A DNA stretch of 64,000 nucleotides from Margaritifera margaritifera (GCA_029931535.1 JAQPZY010001174.1:992001-1056000), one strand, 5' to 3'. Shown: positions 1 to 10,990, counted from the first letter of the stretch. Notes: generated by a model from the letters alone, not told the origin. Translations and numbers: made by a program.

Positions 1-157
1 ATGATAAGATATCTAAGACAGCAAGATTTCTTGATTCGTTTTATTTCATGTCAAAATCTCTAAGTATATCATTGTAGCATTGAATAATTTAGAACACGAT
101 ATTATTTCATCATACAAAAAGGCATTTTCAGGATATTCCATCAGAGTTCTTGAAGGA

Positions 158-160
<3 letters not shown>
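1..160. other. Left edge, no gene seen
   Basis: AT-rich sequence with no convincing coding frame, splice-bounded exon or recognisable repeat. It abuts a long (TA)n tract. Confidence 0.4.

Positions 161-242
<82 letters not shown>
161..242. repeat. (TA)n microsatellite
   Basis: About 82 bp of uninterrupted TA. Open frames through it that encode alternating Ile-Tyr are artefacts of the repeat. The tract is self-complementary and could form a cruciform. Confidence 0.97.
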
Positions 243-244
<2 letters not shown>

Positions 245-694
245 CACACATAAATTGATAACGGCGCAAATTAAAAACGGTTTCCCAACGTTTCGAGGTA
301 AACAAGCTCTTCGTCAGAGGAATAAACAGCTTACATATACAAAACAAACACTAAACACAAAATCTAAGAAATATTCTGGACTCCTACTTGTTAGAATCAC
401 TAGGGGAAACTTAGAACAAGAGATATAATAATAATAAAAAGTTGTGTAACAATAATAATAAAAAATAAACGAGCGGGTTATTGTGTCTATCACAGAAAGT
501 ATCGACATGTTTTGACCTAATTCCAGGTTGTGAAGAAAGGACGTAAACACATCATTACGAAAAATCGACGCCATCTACAAGATTTGCTAAAGAAATTTTA
601 TCCTGGTAGAGTTATGCATGGAGGTTCTAAAGGAAAGATGTCAAGAGAATTATGTATCGAGATAATGTACAAGAACAAGAACAAGAACATCAGC
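243..694. other. Weakly coding-looking AT-rich stretch
   Basis: Short basic plus-strand frames occur around 247-420 and 530-690 (the second is Lys/Arg-rich, with KKFYPGR). I cannot match either to a family. They might be leftovers of the virus-like element that resumes at 4,770, on the far side of the inserted gypsy element, but nothing proves it. An imperfect (AAT)n run lies at about 428-466. Confidence 0.25.

Positions 695-774
<80 letters not shown>
695..774. repeat. (AAT)n-(ATT)n palindromic microsatellite
   Basis: About 38 bp of AAT repeats switch abruptly to ATT/TTA repeats of similar length, giving a near-perfect inverted repeat that can fold into one long hairpin. In frame it reads as Asn runs followed by Tyr runs, which is not a protein feature. 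Confidence 0.95.
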
Positions 775-775
<1 letters not shown>

Positions 776-953
776 AACAAACATGATAAAAAATTAATAC
801 ACGTAATTAATTTGGCAAATATTGTAGCAAAAATAGTGTACGGGTGAAAAACCGATGACTGGCTGTAATTTTAATAAGACTGCAACGGGAAGGTTAGGTT
901 TTTTCGTTTAGTCCGAAATCTCCATGAGTTTTCAATTGTAGTATCCAATATAC

Positions 954-957
<4 letters not shown>

Positions 958-1024
<67 letters not shown>
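958..1024. repeat. (TA)n microsatellite beside the gypsy LTR
   Basis: About 67 bp of TA with imperfect mirror flanks (acatgtgta before, tacatgta after). The gypsy 3' LTR begins 10 bp further on, so the TA-rich site probably hosted the insertion. Confidence 0.95.
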
Positions 1025-1031
<7 letters not shown>

Positions 1032-1033
1032 AT

Positions 1034-1710
1034 TGTTACGACTCTAGGTCTTAAAATATGAAATATGTAACAGAAAGAAAGTGAAACCAATAAAATAAAG
1101 TAAAATCAATAGGAATTTATTTCCAGACAATTAAAGTACAAATTCAAAAGACACTTACAATTTGTGAGTTAAATTCCAAATAATCCAAAATGTCCTAATC
1201 ACAAGTCCAAGATAACAGATTGTTCCGAATTAATTCCAATTGCCTTGAATGTCCTGATGTACCACAAAGATGTAATGCAGAATGTATTTGAATGAGTTCA
1301 CATAAATCCCCAAATCATGTATTAATCCAAAAATTAATGAGCACTTTAGTAATTCCAATGAATATTTTAAATAAATAATTCCTCTCAAATTATATCTGAT
1401 TTCAACAACACAACTGTAATTACTAAAATAGATTCCTTACAGACTGATCTTTAGAACTGGAATTCTAGAACAGGAATGAATTTATTTATCAAAATCTGTA
1501 TATGAATGCACATGCCTACATGACCTATGTCACATCAGAATATGAGTAATTCTAATGGAAACATAATGGCCTACCTGACATATGTCACAATATGACATGT
1601 TGCGAAATACTATGTAAACAACTCGACAAAAGTTAAGTATGTATTTTCAAATAACCACACAACTTACAATCATAAACAAAAGTTAAGTATGTAAAACATC
1701 GCACATAACA
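1034..1710 (-). repeat. 3' LTR of the gypsy element
   Basis: On the minus strand the segment starts TGTTATGTGCG and ends GAGTCGTAACA, i.e. TG...CA ends within a 5-bp inverted TGTTA/TAACA. It directly follows a purine-rich tract (GAGGGGAGG) at about 1,711-1,722 that fits a polypurine tract. Length is about 677 bp. The partner LTR is absent from the window, so the boundaries rest on these motifs only. Confidence 0.75.
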
Positions 1711-1863
1711 CCTCCCCTCATAAAGAAAAAGATTTATGCAATGAAGCTATCTTTAAATATGCATCTGATACTACAATAATCAAAAATACATTGGAAGATG
1801 TCTTATAAATGACATTCAGCCTAATTACACAAAATATACACAAAATAAAACAATATGGTACTT

Positions 1864-2300
1864 CTATACACGGGATAGTGTATCTGCAATCACTTTATCT
1901 TTTCCCCTGATGTGTCTAATGTCAGTGTTGTATTCTTACAGCATTAAGCTCCATCTAAGCAATCTTCGATTTCTATCTTTCATTTTGTTACTGAAAGTGA
2001 GGGGATTGTGCTCACTGAATACAATAACCGAAGAAAGAGCCGAGGTAACATACACTTCAAAATGTTCTAAAGCCAATATCAAAGCCAAACATTCCTTCTC
2101 AATTGTGGAATAATGTTTCTGGTGCTTGTTTAGTGTTTTAGAAAAATAGCACACAGGATGACACACACCATCTTTATCTTCTTGAATCAATACTCCACAA
2201 ATCCCTACATTACTTGCATCAACAGACATTGTAAATAATTGGCTGAAATTTGGCGCAGAAAGAACGGGTGCATTCTTAAGCATGGCCTTTAATTTATCAA
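1864..2300 (-). pseudogene. gypsy RNase H domain, decayed
   Basis: The minus frame carries the retroelement RNase H hallmarks: an SVDASNVGIC catalytic strand, a STIEKECLAL helix, and a terminal RHIRGKDKVIADTLSRV-type ending followed by a stop at 1,864-1,866. A premature TAA at 1,936-1,938 breaks the frame. In most gypsy elements integrase would continue after the ADTLSR motif; here coding ends and only non-coding sequence and the LTR follow. RNase H would normally degrade the RNA strand of the RNA/DNA hybrid. Confidence 0.85.
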
Positions 2301-2379
2301 AAGATTCCTAACACTGGTCAGACCAATGAAACTAGGATTTCTTACTCAACAAATTTGTCAAAGGTTCGGCAATTATGGA

Positions 2380-3095
2380 AAAATGTGAACAAAATTTCCG
2401 CTAATATCCATCCATACCTAAAAATCGCATCAGTTGCTTTTTACAAAGAGGCACAGGGATTTCAGAGATAGCCTTGACCTTATCTTCTACAGGTTTAACT
2501 TGACCTTGTCCCAAATTATGTCCTAAAAATGTGACACAAGCATGGCAAAACTCACTTTTGCTAAAATTAATCGTCAGATTTCATCACTGAGTCTATCGAA
2601 GAATTTCCGAATGGTGTCCAAGTGATTTTCCCAAGTGTTCCTTTAGATGATGATGTCATCGGTGTACGCGTAACAGTTATCTAGACCAGGTGTTATCATG
2701 TTCATAAGACGCTGGAATGTTCCCGCAGAATTTTTCATACCAAAAGGCATCACTTTATATTGATAAAGCCAATCTGCAGTTACAAATGCTGAAATTTCGT
2801 TTTCTCTTTCCGTGAATGGAATTTACCAGAATTATTTTAAAAGCTCAAACGTGGTGACATATTTCGCATTTCCAATTTTATCAATGCAATCATCCATTCT
2901 TGACATTGGAAATGAATCCATTTTGGTGACACTGTTGACTTTTCTATAGTCAGTACACATGCGGAATGTATTATCTGACTTAAGCACAAGAATACATGGT
3001 GAACTCCAGTTACTTTTACTTGGTTCGATAAAATAATTATCCAGTAAATATTGAATTTCTTTTTTCAAATATTCCTGTTTTTAAGAGGATTAATT
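2380..3095 (-). pseudogene. gypsy reverse transcriptase, decayed
   Basis: The N-terminal palm is clear at about 2,832-3,068 (a WSSPCILVLKSD strand followed by a CTDYRKVN motif, as in gypsy RTs). The catalytic YTDD box lies at 2,655-2,666 in a NCYAYTDDIII context. Frames change several times between these blocks, and 2,400-2,640 still reads as thumb/connection fragments. Copying of element RNA into DNA would be its role; this copy cannot make an intact enzyme. Confidence 0.85.
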
Positions 3096-3339
3096 CTGTG
3101 AGGATGCTGTTTCACAGGTGTAGAATCTACCACGTCAACGTCATGATAGATTTTATTTGTTCGTGTAGGACAAGTGCTCATACTCATGTAATAGCTGTTT
3201 TAGTTCACTCCTTTCCTTTTATTGCAGATATGACAATTTCTGGTCCAGATTGTTTAATCTTTCTGAATTCTGAAGTTTGGTCACACCAGAGTCACTACAG
3301 TCAGATTGTATTCCATCGTTTACATCCTCACAGTGTGGA

Positions 3340-3620
3340 ATAGGTACAACCAAATTGATTGAATAATTAACTGTGCTATCTCTGTCAGAATACTTCTTTA
3401 ACATATTTATGTGACAAAGTTGTTTCTGTTTTCGCCTCCCAGGAGTATATACGATATAATTTAAGTCATTTACTTTCTTTTTAACGGTATAAGGACCATA
3501 AAATTAACCCCGAAGGGGATTTTGAGGTATGGGCAAGAGAGCCAGAACTTTATCACCAGGCTGAAAACTCCTTTCCTTAGCATTTCTGTCATTGCTTAAT
3601 TTCATTTTTCACTCACTAGT
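3340..3620 (-). pseudogene. gypsy integrase C-terminal (GPY-type) domain, decayed
   Basis: The minus frame contains the chain F-x-PGDKVLALLP, then FYGPY-V, then YIVYTPGRRK and HINMLKKY, the usual finish of Ty3/gypsy integrases with a GPY/F module. One stop interrupts it at about 3,506. It lies upstream (minus-strand sense) of the reverse transcriptase, which establishes the unusual gene order. Confidence 0.8.
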
Positions 3621-3639
3621 ATGGAGATTGGTCCTCGCT

Positions 3640-4030
3640 AGTTCACAAGCCTTTAACAACTTATATTTGAAATCAGAGACATTGTCAAGAAGATTAATCT
3701 TTGAATCTTTATTTTGAAAGAAGTTTCTCTTTTAATAACTTCAATGCTCCACGGACAGTATGACCAAAAACCAGTTCAAAAGGACTGAAACCAAATGATT
3801 CTTGAACTGATTCTCAACAGCAAACAACAGTAAATGAACACCCTCATCCCAATCCTTTCCTGTATCAAAGCAATATGACCGAATCATATTCTTCCAAGTT
3901 TGATGACTCTTTTCAAAGCTCCTTGACTTTCAGGGTGATAGGCAGAAGATTTAGACTGTTTGATGCCTAATTCATGCATAACTTGTTGAAAATTCCAGAC
4001 ATACAATTTGACCCTTGATCAGACTGGTCA
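3640..4030 (-). pseudogene. gypsy integrase core, C-terminal part, decayed
   Basis: Remains of the DDE integrase core: SDQGSN around the second catalytic Asp (about 4,010) and SAYHPESQGALKR around the catalytic Glu (about 3,930), followed by a PFELVFGHTVRG strand near 3,760. The zinc-binding HHCC part and first Asp are missing, because gag capsid sequence joins directly at about 4,030. Confidence 0.8.
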
Positions 4031-4433
4031 CAAATGTAAAAAAAAAACTTTACCAAATTCTTTTCTACAATTCCTAAACCTTTGCCGATATGCCTCTGGT
4101 ACCAACTCATAATCCTTCAAGATGTACTCCTAAACCACATCATAACCAGTACTTTGTTGTACCGACAGTGAAGTGTAGACTTCACGAGCTCTGCCAATAA
4201 GTACACTTTGTAGTAACAAAGTCCAATGCTCTCTGGGGCATTTAAAGTTTTCAGCAATTTTCTCAAAGTGACGAAAGTATTTATCTACTTCTTTTTCCTG
4301 AAAATGGGATTTTAACCTAATATATCAATATATCTGGTAACATCAAAACCTGAACTTGTGTGCAAGGGGATGGGGGAGGGGTGTGTGTGCTCCGCTTGCC
4401 AGTTCTATTCTTTTGATATGCCTCTCCTTCCTT

Positions 4434-4498
<65 letters not shown>

Positions 4499-4769
4499 TA
4501 TTTCCATCATTTCTTTCTAAAGCTGAAGATTTCTTAATTATAATTTCATCTGTTTTTTTTAGCTGTAATTTCCTTAATTTCCTATCTAAATCAGATAGAG
4601 ACTTTCCAATCAAACCCAAAGCACTATTATCCAAAATTTCCTTTCCTACTAAATACGGAATCAAAATATTCTTTATCTCTTGTTTTGTTAAAGATGCTTT
4701 CACTTCAGAAAGATCATAATACCTGGCAAGCTCAAGCAACTGATCCTTTTTCATAGACTTTACACACAC
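4031..4769 (-). pseudogene. gypsy gag with SAP-like start and capsid segment
   Basis: From about 4,769 down: a short basic segment with the DQLLELARYYDL helix typical of SAP-like gag starts, a lysine/glutamate coiled segment, then a (TC)n microsatellite at 4,436-4,491 reading as Glu-Arg repeats. From about 4,310 to 4,035 follow capsid-like motifs (EKEVDKYFRHFEK, LLLQSVLIG, YELVPEAYRQRF). That last block resembles the gag capsid of Gmr1-like elements, the family reported as ancestral to vertebrate SCAN domains. Protease and the N-terminal integrase are missing after it. Confidence 0.7.
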
Positions 4770-5096
4770 ACCTGGATGCTGTCGAACGATTTAATGAAAC
4801 TGAACTACCAGAATACACACCATTTTATAGGTCGTTCAGAGATGATAATATAACTCAAGAAGACTACGATAATGGTCATACTGTTTGGGACTATTTTAAA
4901 TTTTAGACCCTTAGATATCTATAATACCACTACGTTGTAAAAGGTATCTGATTACTGTCAGATATATTTGAAGAGTTTAGAAATACAGGTATGTGTCTTT
5001 TGAGCTACAATATTGAACTCGTATACTATTACAAAGCTCCAGGACTTTTAAATGATGCCTCACTGAAGACAGCTTAGGCTGAATTAGATACATTAG

Positions 5097-5100
<4 letters not shown>

Positions 5101-5172
<72 letters not shown>
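5101..5172. repeat. (TA)n microsatellite inside the polymerase remnant
   Basis: About 72 bp of TA immediately after the first polymerase block, at the left edge of the sequence that interrupts the polymerase. Confidence 0.95.
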
Positions 5173-5176
<4 letters not shown>

Positions 5177-6050
5177 GTATTATCACAGTAACGCGATCTT
5201 GATTGCTAGATCACGTCGAGTTGTCAGCATTAGAAAATCCGGATCATTACGAGACGCGAAGCGTCTATATGCATATATGAGGGCAGACTACTCATATATG
5301 TGATTTACAGTTATTGTGCAGTTCTGAAATTTTGCATCACGGAAGTTTTCACTAGCTGATTGACTGGAAAGTTCTTTCTGGCGGAACATTGTGAGGGGCT
5401 CCGATGGGAACTCGATACGGAAATGACAACATTATTTTGACAGTTATTTACAACGGGATTGGAGAAATTGTTGGAACTTGATGGTACAGATTTGTTGCAG
5501 AGAATATGACTCATTTATAATTTCAGATTCATCCATTATGCGTGAAACTCACTAACGTTACCATTTATGAATTTCCGTAAATGGGTTGTACTGTACAACT
5601 GGAATGTTTTGGTACGCGATTTCCGAATATTATCTTGATTCAGACGAACATTTTGGCAATATTGTACTACTTCAAAATAAAGGAATAAATGCTTTTTTAT
5701 TGTTATTGTGACAAAAACATGGTTTAGACCTTTCAGATATTTTACATATAACGCAAGGTTTCTTAACTAACGTCGCTGTGAGAGCTTTGTTTACTGCTAG
5801 TGTTGGTATTCCATCTCTAGGGGAGCTGCTGTTATCACCAGGAAACCTCGAGGATAAAGTAGTCCCAGCCTCGTTTGAGAGTATGGTGATACGGGTTTAG
5901 AAAACGACAATATCGTTTTCCTGCTTGTAGGAAATGACGGTAAAATTCTGGCTCTTTCTTGGGTAGAAAATTGGTAGGTATATAATAAGGATATGTATCT
6001 ACTGATAGAAAGTAATATTAGAGGGTAAATATCTATGATTTCTAACAGAT
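5173..6050. other. Unidentified insertion splitting the polymerase
   Basis: In related polymerases the flanking blocks are separated by only a few dozen residues, so most of these ~880 bp are extra. The stretch is less AT-rich than its surroundings and has partial plus-strand open frames (for example around 5,750-5,900, with TASVGIPSLGELL). I do not recognise a family, TIR or target-site duplication. It could be another gene of the virus-like element rearranged into place. Confidence 0.4.
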
Positions 6051-7159
6051 ATGCAAAGTCTCACAGTTAATACTATGTCGACAAGGATGGTGTCTATGAT
6101 AAAAATAAATAACCCAAAAGCATATATGATGCATTTCTTTCATTGCAACTTATATAACTGGGCAATGTCCCAACAACTTCCAACTAGTGACTTTTCGTGA
6201 GCAAATAAACTCCAACTAAAAGCTATTATTGAAAGGCTACTAAATTGGTCGAAAGATGATAAAATTTGTGTCCTTTACGAGGTTAGCTTCAACATACAAA
6301 AATAACTAAATGATTTCTTCAAAAATTATCGATTAGCACCCGAACACAGAATACCAAAGGACCTTTTACCATATCAACTAGAACTATTAGGATCATTATC
6401 CAACACACTCTGAAGCTCATATGTATATTATATGACAAGAAGAGGTACTTGGTTCGTTATAGACGATTGAAATTATTTTTGAAATTAGGACCTAGATTAG
6501 TTAAAATGCATAAAGCTATATTATTTTTTTTAAAAAGAATGGTTACAGCAGTATATTGATCTGAATATGAGACTCAGAACAGAATCATCCGATGATTTCA
6601 TAAAGGATTTCCACAAGCTGAAGAATAATTCCGTGTTTAATAAACAGATACAATATAACAGAAGACGGAAAATAATGCATATAACTAGTGACAAAGATCG
6701 ATTGAATCAGTATCAAGTTCAACCCAATTATAAGAGCAGAAAAATATTTGCTGCGGATATTATACTGGTTGAGATGTCTAAACAGAAGATTTCTGCTGAT
6801 AGACAAATATATCGTGGATTTATCATCTTAGAGTTATTAAAAGTATTATTTATGACTTTTTCTACAATATTTTGAAAGCCCGTTATAACAATAAAGTTAT
6901 ATTACTTGGGACAGATACAGATTCACTAATATTTTACGTTGAAACGGAAGATTTTTTAATACAGATTTGTTTGAAATGCTTGACTCTCTCGATAGAAGTG
7001 ACTATCCCAAAGATAATATATATACAAAATTCTGGCTTATACTTCATTAAAATGTCATCAAATAATATAGATTCTAACAATAATTTGTGTTATTTTGTAA
7101 TAATATGGTAATTACCATATATTTACTAATGATCTACACCCACTCGCTATCTGCTGTAA

Positions 7160-7650
7160 AATTTTATCACTATTTGCATGATAATGGCTTTTCGCAATAT
7201 CTGACGGACAGGTTTTACATCTTTTAAAATATAATTTCTTTTTGGTTTTTCTGTTTTAGGTAACTTTCTTTTACAATTTTTACATATATTGTATACACTC
7301 ATTACTTTTATCATCAACTAATGTCAATTATTTAAACGTCTTACACACTTATCTCGCTAATCACAGCATTTATCATATGCTTTCTAAACTTCTGTATTTC
7401 AATTACCATTTTATTTTTGATAGAGTAAATATTATACTCATACCCTTGTTTTACTAAATATGATCCACATTAACAAAGTATTTTACTGAGTATTTTATTA
7501 GAATAATTTTTAATGATCGGTCCTATGTCTGATAACTGCACACTCATTACAGCAGTTATATTGATCATTTCTCTTTTCTACTTCTTCTAAAGGTTTCATG
7601 TTCTTACATATACGACACGCTTTCATTGATATGTTCATTATTTAATTGCT
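7160..7650 (-). pseudogene. Zinc-motif protein remnants of the virus-like element
   Basis: Two minus-strand stretches show paired CxxC motifs: about 7,530-7,640 (ACRICK ... CCNECAV) and about 7,190-7,300 (ICKNCK ... CKTC). Spacing of about 17-20 residues between pairs fits the zinc-ribbon or HNH-like small proteins common beside viral type-B polymerases. Between them the frames are broken. Function is unknown; assignment to the virus-like element is by position only. Confidence 0.4.
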
Positions 7651-7834
7651 GAACATTTTTTTTAAAAATACAGTAGTATGCTTTTGTATTTAGCTTTCTT
7701 GAATATGAATACTTATATATAAAATTATCGGTATAACCTCTGTCTTATTTTATTCTTTTAAAATTCTGTAAATATAAATTATTAGTCATTAAATATAGTC
7801 GTTATTAACAATTTTATATAAATCAATCATAAAC

Positions 7835-8200
7835 TTGCGATTAAAAAAAAAAAACAAAAAAAAAAAAACAAAAAAACTACCAAGCAGTGCACTTTACTTT
7901 TGTCCTGCTACCCAGATTAACACATTCAATTTTGCAACTCGGGTCATACAAAGTAATATAGAAAATGTATTTAACGAGATAAAAATATATTATACAGAAA
8001 AGGACTATCGTACACGCAAACCACTAAACATTTTAAATAATATCACTTTCAAATCAAACACGGATGATGCAATAAATCACAATCACACAATGTGGTGTGC
8101 AATTTTGGCAGAATCAATTAACGGGCAGTATGGATGGAAACATCAGAATGTGGAATCTCTAATTGGTATTTATGAGATTAATATATACCAGAGTTACTAA
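7835..8200 (+). pseudogene. Hypothetical protein fragment of the virus-like element
   Basis: A 121-codon open frame. The Lys-rich start is only a poly-A/AAC tract, so the real part begins near codon 25. It contains an HTMWCAILAESINGQYGW segment and ends IYEINIYQSY. No family recognised. AT-rich codon use matches its neighbours rather than the host gene at 31-61 kb. Confidence 0.35.
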
Positions 8201-9185
8201 AATCAATATATAGATTTCATATAGACTTTCAGATACGAAAACTGTTGTCTGAATGATCAGAACCATTACTAGATGATGAATCATTTAATCAACAAGATAG
8301 ATCTAAAACAATGTATTATAATTGATAATAACTGTAATATTCTTCCTAATCATTATTAGAGATAGATTAATGGAAATATTAAATATCTCGTTGATAACGG
8401 GTCTGTACAGCATAAAACTGTATATTAAAGATTCGGAGAACCTACACCAGTTGTTGCGTTAAATGCTTACAACGAAACTATAATTACGGATCTGTTGAAT
8501 ACTGGAGAAAAATTCCAGTTGAAGAAATTAATAAAATGGTAATACCTGATGAAAAATAGGAATGACTTGTTTCTTTCTGCACGATAGCAACGGACAAGGA
8601 AATGAAGGAATATCGCGTCTAATTTAGTCCCTGAATCAGAGTGTTAGGTCGTATGTGATATGTACTTTAGGTGCTCAAGTACAAAATAGAACAACTATTA
8701 CATAGTCTGTTTCTACTGTTGAAGACACCATTAAAAGTAATTTGAAAAATTTATTTGATGAGAACAAGGTTGTAACTCAGATGAAAACATCACAACAAGA
8801 TTTCAGCAATATATTTCAGATTCAAAAGTTAAACTAAACTATGTAGTTTTTGGAGATGGTATATTTTTTTTTATTACTTAGTGATATGGCGATGAAAATA
8901 GATAGTACACTAGGTTACAATAAGAATTTTAAAAAGTCATCAGATTCATTTGGACTAGGAATAAATGCCACTATAAATACTGACGTGAAAAATGGAACTA
9001 GAGAAGTTGATGTCACATGGCAGACAGCAAAGAGAATAACTTTAATAAGAATTATGTAGATAAGATGGATGTAGACAAGAAGGATAAAAATGGTAACTGT
9101 ATAATTAATGATAAGCTAGAAGAAAAAAAAAACAAAAAAAAAAACAAACAAACAGACAATAAAGATCATCAGACAAAATAAACAA
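8201..9185 (+). pseudogene. Decayed plus-strand protein(s), unrecognised
   Basis: Coding-looking blocks in changing frames: 8,540-8,640 (GMTCFFLHDS), 8,640-8,820 (a CTLGAQVQNRTT run and a threonine/asparagine-rich helix) and 8,850-9,059 (LGYNKNFKKSSDSFGLGINA). They end in a Lys/Asn-rich tail that runs into A-rich DNA at 9,120-9,150. The order and common strand suggest one or two genes of the same virus-like element, broken by stops and frameshifts. I cannot name the product. Confidence 0.35.
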
Positions 9186-10342
9186 GCGTTTGTAATTACG
9201 TATATGGTTCCAGAAGCTGGTGTAAGTTACCTTTTAAATAAATTAACTAGCTAGTTCTTTATTCTTTTTGTTACTAAAATAATCCTTTAAAAACAATTGC
9301 AGAGAAAGAGCCAATCAATGCAAAAATTAACAAAATGACATTATCTGTTGCTCAAAAACTGACTTTTCCGGCTAATGTTAATAGCCAGTTTATTACACAA
9401 CCAATTATACCAGGTAATGCTTCTGCTGCATTGATTTAGCTAACTTAAACATATATTCGGCAATATATTTCATACCTTTCTTAAATTTATCAAGAAAAGA
9501 ATCGGTGGAACCACAGCTACCTCCTCCACCACTAGCGCTACCACTTCATCCTATTGTTAACGATTTGCTATGGTTATACGAAGAGTTGCTGCTACCATAC
9601 CAATAGCTGTAGAAACAGTTGCAATGGTTGCACCTGCATCTTTGATCAGTCGTTTTAATCCTTTACCTAATGGTAACTTTTCCTTAACTTTGAAATTTAT
9701 GTTGATATAATGTCTAAAGTTTTTTTCTAAACCTGTTAAATGTCCAATTATTTGAGAGCTTTTGCTTTCCGTATGTTGAAAATGTTATTGCAATTTAGCT
9801 TTCTTAGGCGGATCTTTTACTTTATCAATATCTTTTTTTATGACCATTGTCTTCTCCTGATAGAATTCAACATCTGATTGCAATGATTCAATTTTTGAAT
9901 TAACTACTTTACATAACTCCTTAATTCGCCTTCTTCTTTCACCGTAAATAATGTAGAAGGCGTATCACTGTTAATTCGTCCGTAGTTTTCGTCAATTATA
10001 GTTTCTGCTTCTACTAGTTGATGGTCAAATGGTTCATTTGTATTGAATTCTTGCATTTCTATTTTCTAAGGAAGTAGTATATCCTGTCTGAGTGTAAATA
10101 CTGGCTCTAGAGGACGCTTGTGTATAAATGTTGTAATTTCTATTTTCTCGGTAGGCTTAGTTGGCTGCCCAGTAGGTTGTTGTAATATTGTTGGTTGTTA
10201 GTTTAAACATATTTTATTGTCACAATATGATACAGTGGAAATGGGTACAAGTTTTAACAACTTAATGAGCACTCTCCCTGCATGATATAAGTATTTCAAC
10301 ATATTTCAACATGACAACAGTGTAGCAAAAACTAATATTGAC

Positions 10343-10347
<5 letters not shown>

Positions 10348-10395
<48 letters not shown>
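10348..10395. repeat. (AG)n microsatellite
   Basis: About 48 bp of AG, lying between the virus-like gene and the LINE fragment. It may derive from the LINE's 3' tail. Confidence 0.95.
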
Positions 10396-10400
<5 letters not shown>

Positions 10401-10502
10401 AGCATTCGTGACTGGAATACGTTATTTAAGTCTTCCGGTATCAGTTATATATTTGCACACATGTTGCAGAATTCTATAGTTTTCATTTGCATCACCCTTT
10501 CC

Positions 10503-10990
10503 TCAAAGCAGTAAATCTAAGCTAACAGGTGGATATGGCACTGAGAGTAATTTTCTCATCAACTCGGCTAGTTGCTGACTATACTGGCGACAGAACATTA
10601 AGAAATGCACGGTGGTTTCTATCCCACCACAGGAATAAAGAGGGGTGTCATCAAGTTCAACGTGGCAAAGACCAGCTTTTAATATGCTTACATTATGTCG
10701 CAATCTATTATGGTTAATGTCCAAGGTTCGATGACTAACACAAGGAATTTTACTGGATTCGATATTTGGACATAAACACTTTTTCAAAGCACTGTAAGAC
10801 ATGCTGCAATTTGTATCCTGTTCCAGATTGTTCCAAGAGGTCACTGTTGAAGGTATAAAAGATGATTTGGTAGAATTTAGCCTGAAACTGCACGTGAATA
10901 TATTGTTTGAATGCTGAAGGTTATAATTTGTTGGTTGTTTTAATAATAATATTTAGGAAACTATTTATTTCCTTCTTTTTTGTCGAACCT
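10503..10990 (-). mobile_element. LINE 3'-end fragment
   Basis: The minus frame encodes the last ~110 residues of a non-LTR retrotransposon ORF2: an SWNNLEQ motif, a RTLDINHNRLRHN segment, then the zinc-finger-like tail YSCGGIETTVHFLMFC. Only the 3' end is present, as expected from 5'-truncated target-primed insertion. It interrupts the minus-strand virus-like gene and is bracketed by the (AG)n and (CT)n(TA)n tracts. Confidence 0.75.

Larger units (their letters stand above)
1034..4769 (-). mobile_element. Decayed Ty3/gypsy retrotransposon, Gmr1-like gene order
   Basis: Read on the minus strand: a gag start with a short SAP-like helix pair near 4,750, a charged gag segment, a capsid-like segment, the integrase core, the integrase C-terminal domain, reverse transcriptase, RNase H and a 3' LTR. 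Ordinary Ty3/gypsy elements carry integrase after RNase H; here it is upstream of reverse transcriptase, as described for Gmr1-like elements. Many stops and frameshifts make it non-functional. No 5' LTR is visible: at about 4,769 the sequence changes directly into a DNA-polymerase-like coding region of opposite strand, so the element is 5'-truncated or rearranged there. Confidence 0.88.
4770..7105 (+). pseudogene. Type-B DNA polymerase (viral/Polinton protein-primed class), broken
   Basis: Fragments match the viral/organellar type-B polymerase family (DNA_pol_B_2). At 4,770-5,095 there is an exonuclease-to-palm linker (VWDYFK, LLSDIFEEFRN, YYYKAPGL). At 6,060-6,560 come the palm start (YNWAMSQQLP) and a LAPEHRI segment. 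At 6,567-6,950 come the conserved KNNSVF block and the catalytic GTDTDSLIF box, with the Asp pair. Stops and frameshifts are numerous, and about 950 bp of unrelated sequence separates the first two blocks. Such polymerases replicate Polinton/Maverick and adintovirus-like genomes. The 5' part is cut off by the gypsy element. Confidence 0.85.

Noticed and set aside
46..428. Open frames of alternating Ile-Tyr on both strands
   Set aside because: They are translations of the (TA)n tract at 161-242; the same holds for frames at 4,977-5,186, 10,907-11,128 and 49,061-49,264.
3098..3343. 81-codon plus-strand open frame
   Set aside because: It is antisense to the decayed gypsy RT/integrase junction and has no family features.
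4317..4769. 150-codon minus frame as a host protein with a Glu-Arg repeat
   Set aside because: The N-terminal motif and position mark it as gypsy gag; the Glu-Arg run is a (TC)n microsatellite.
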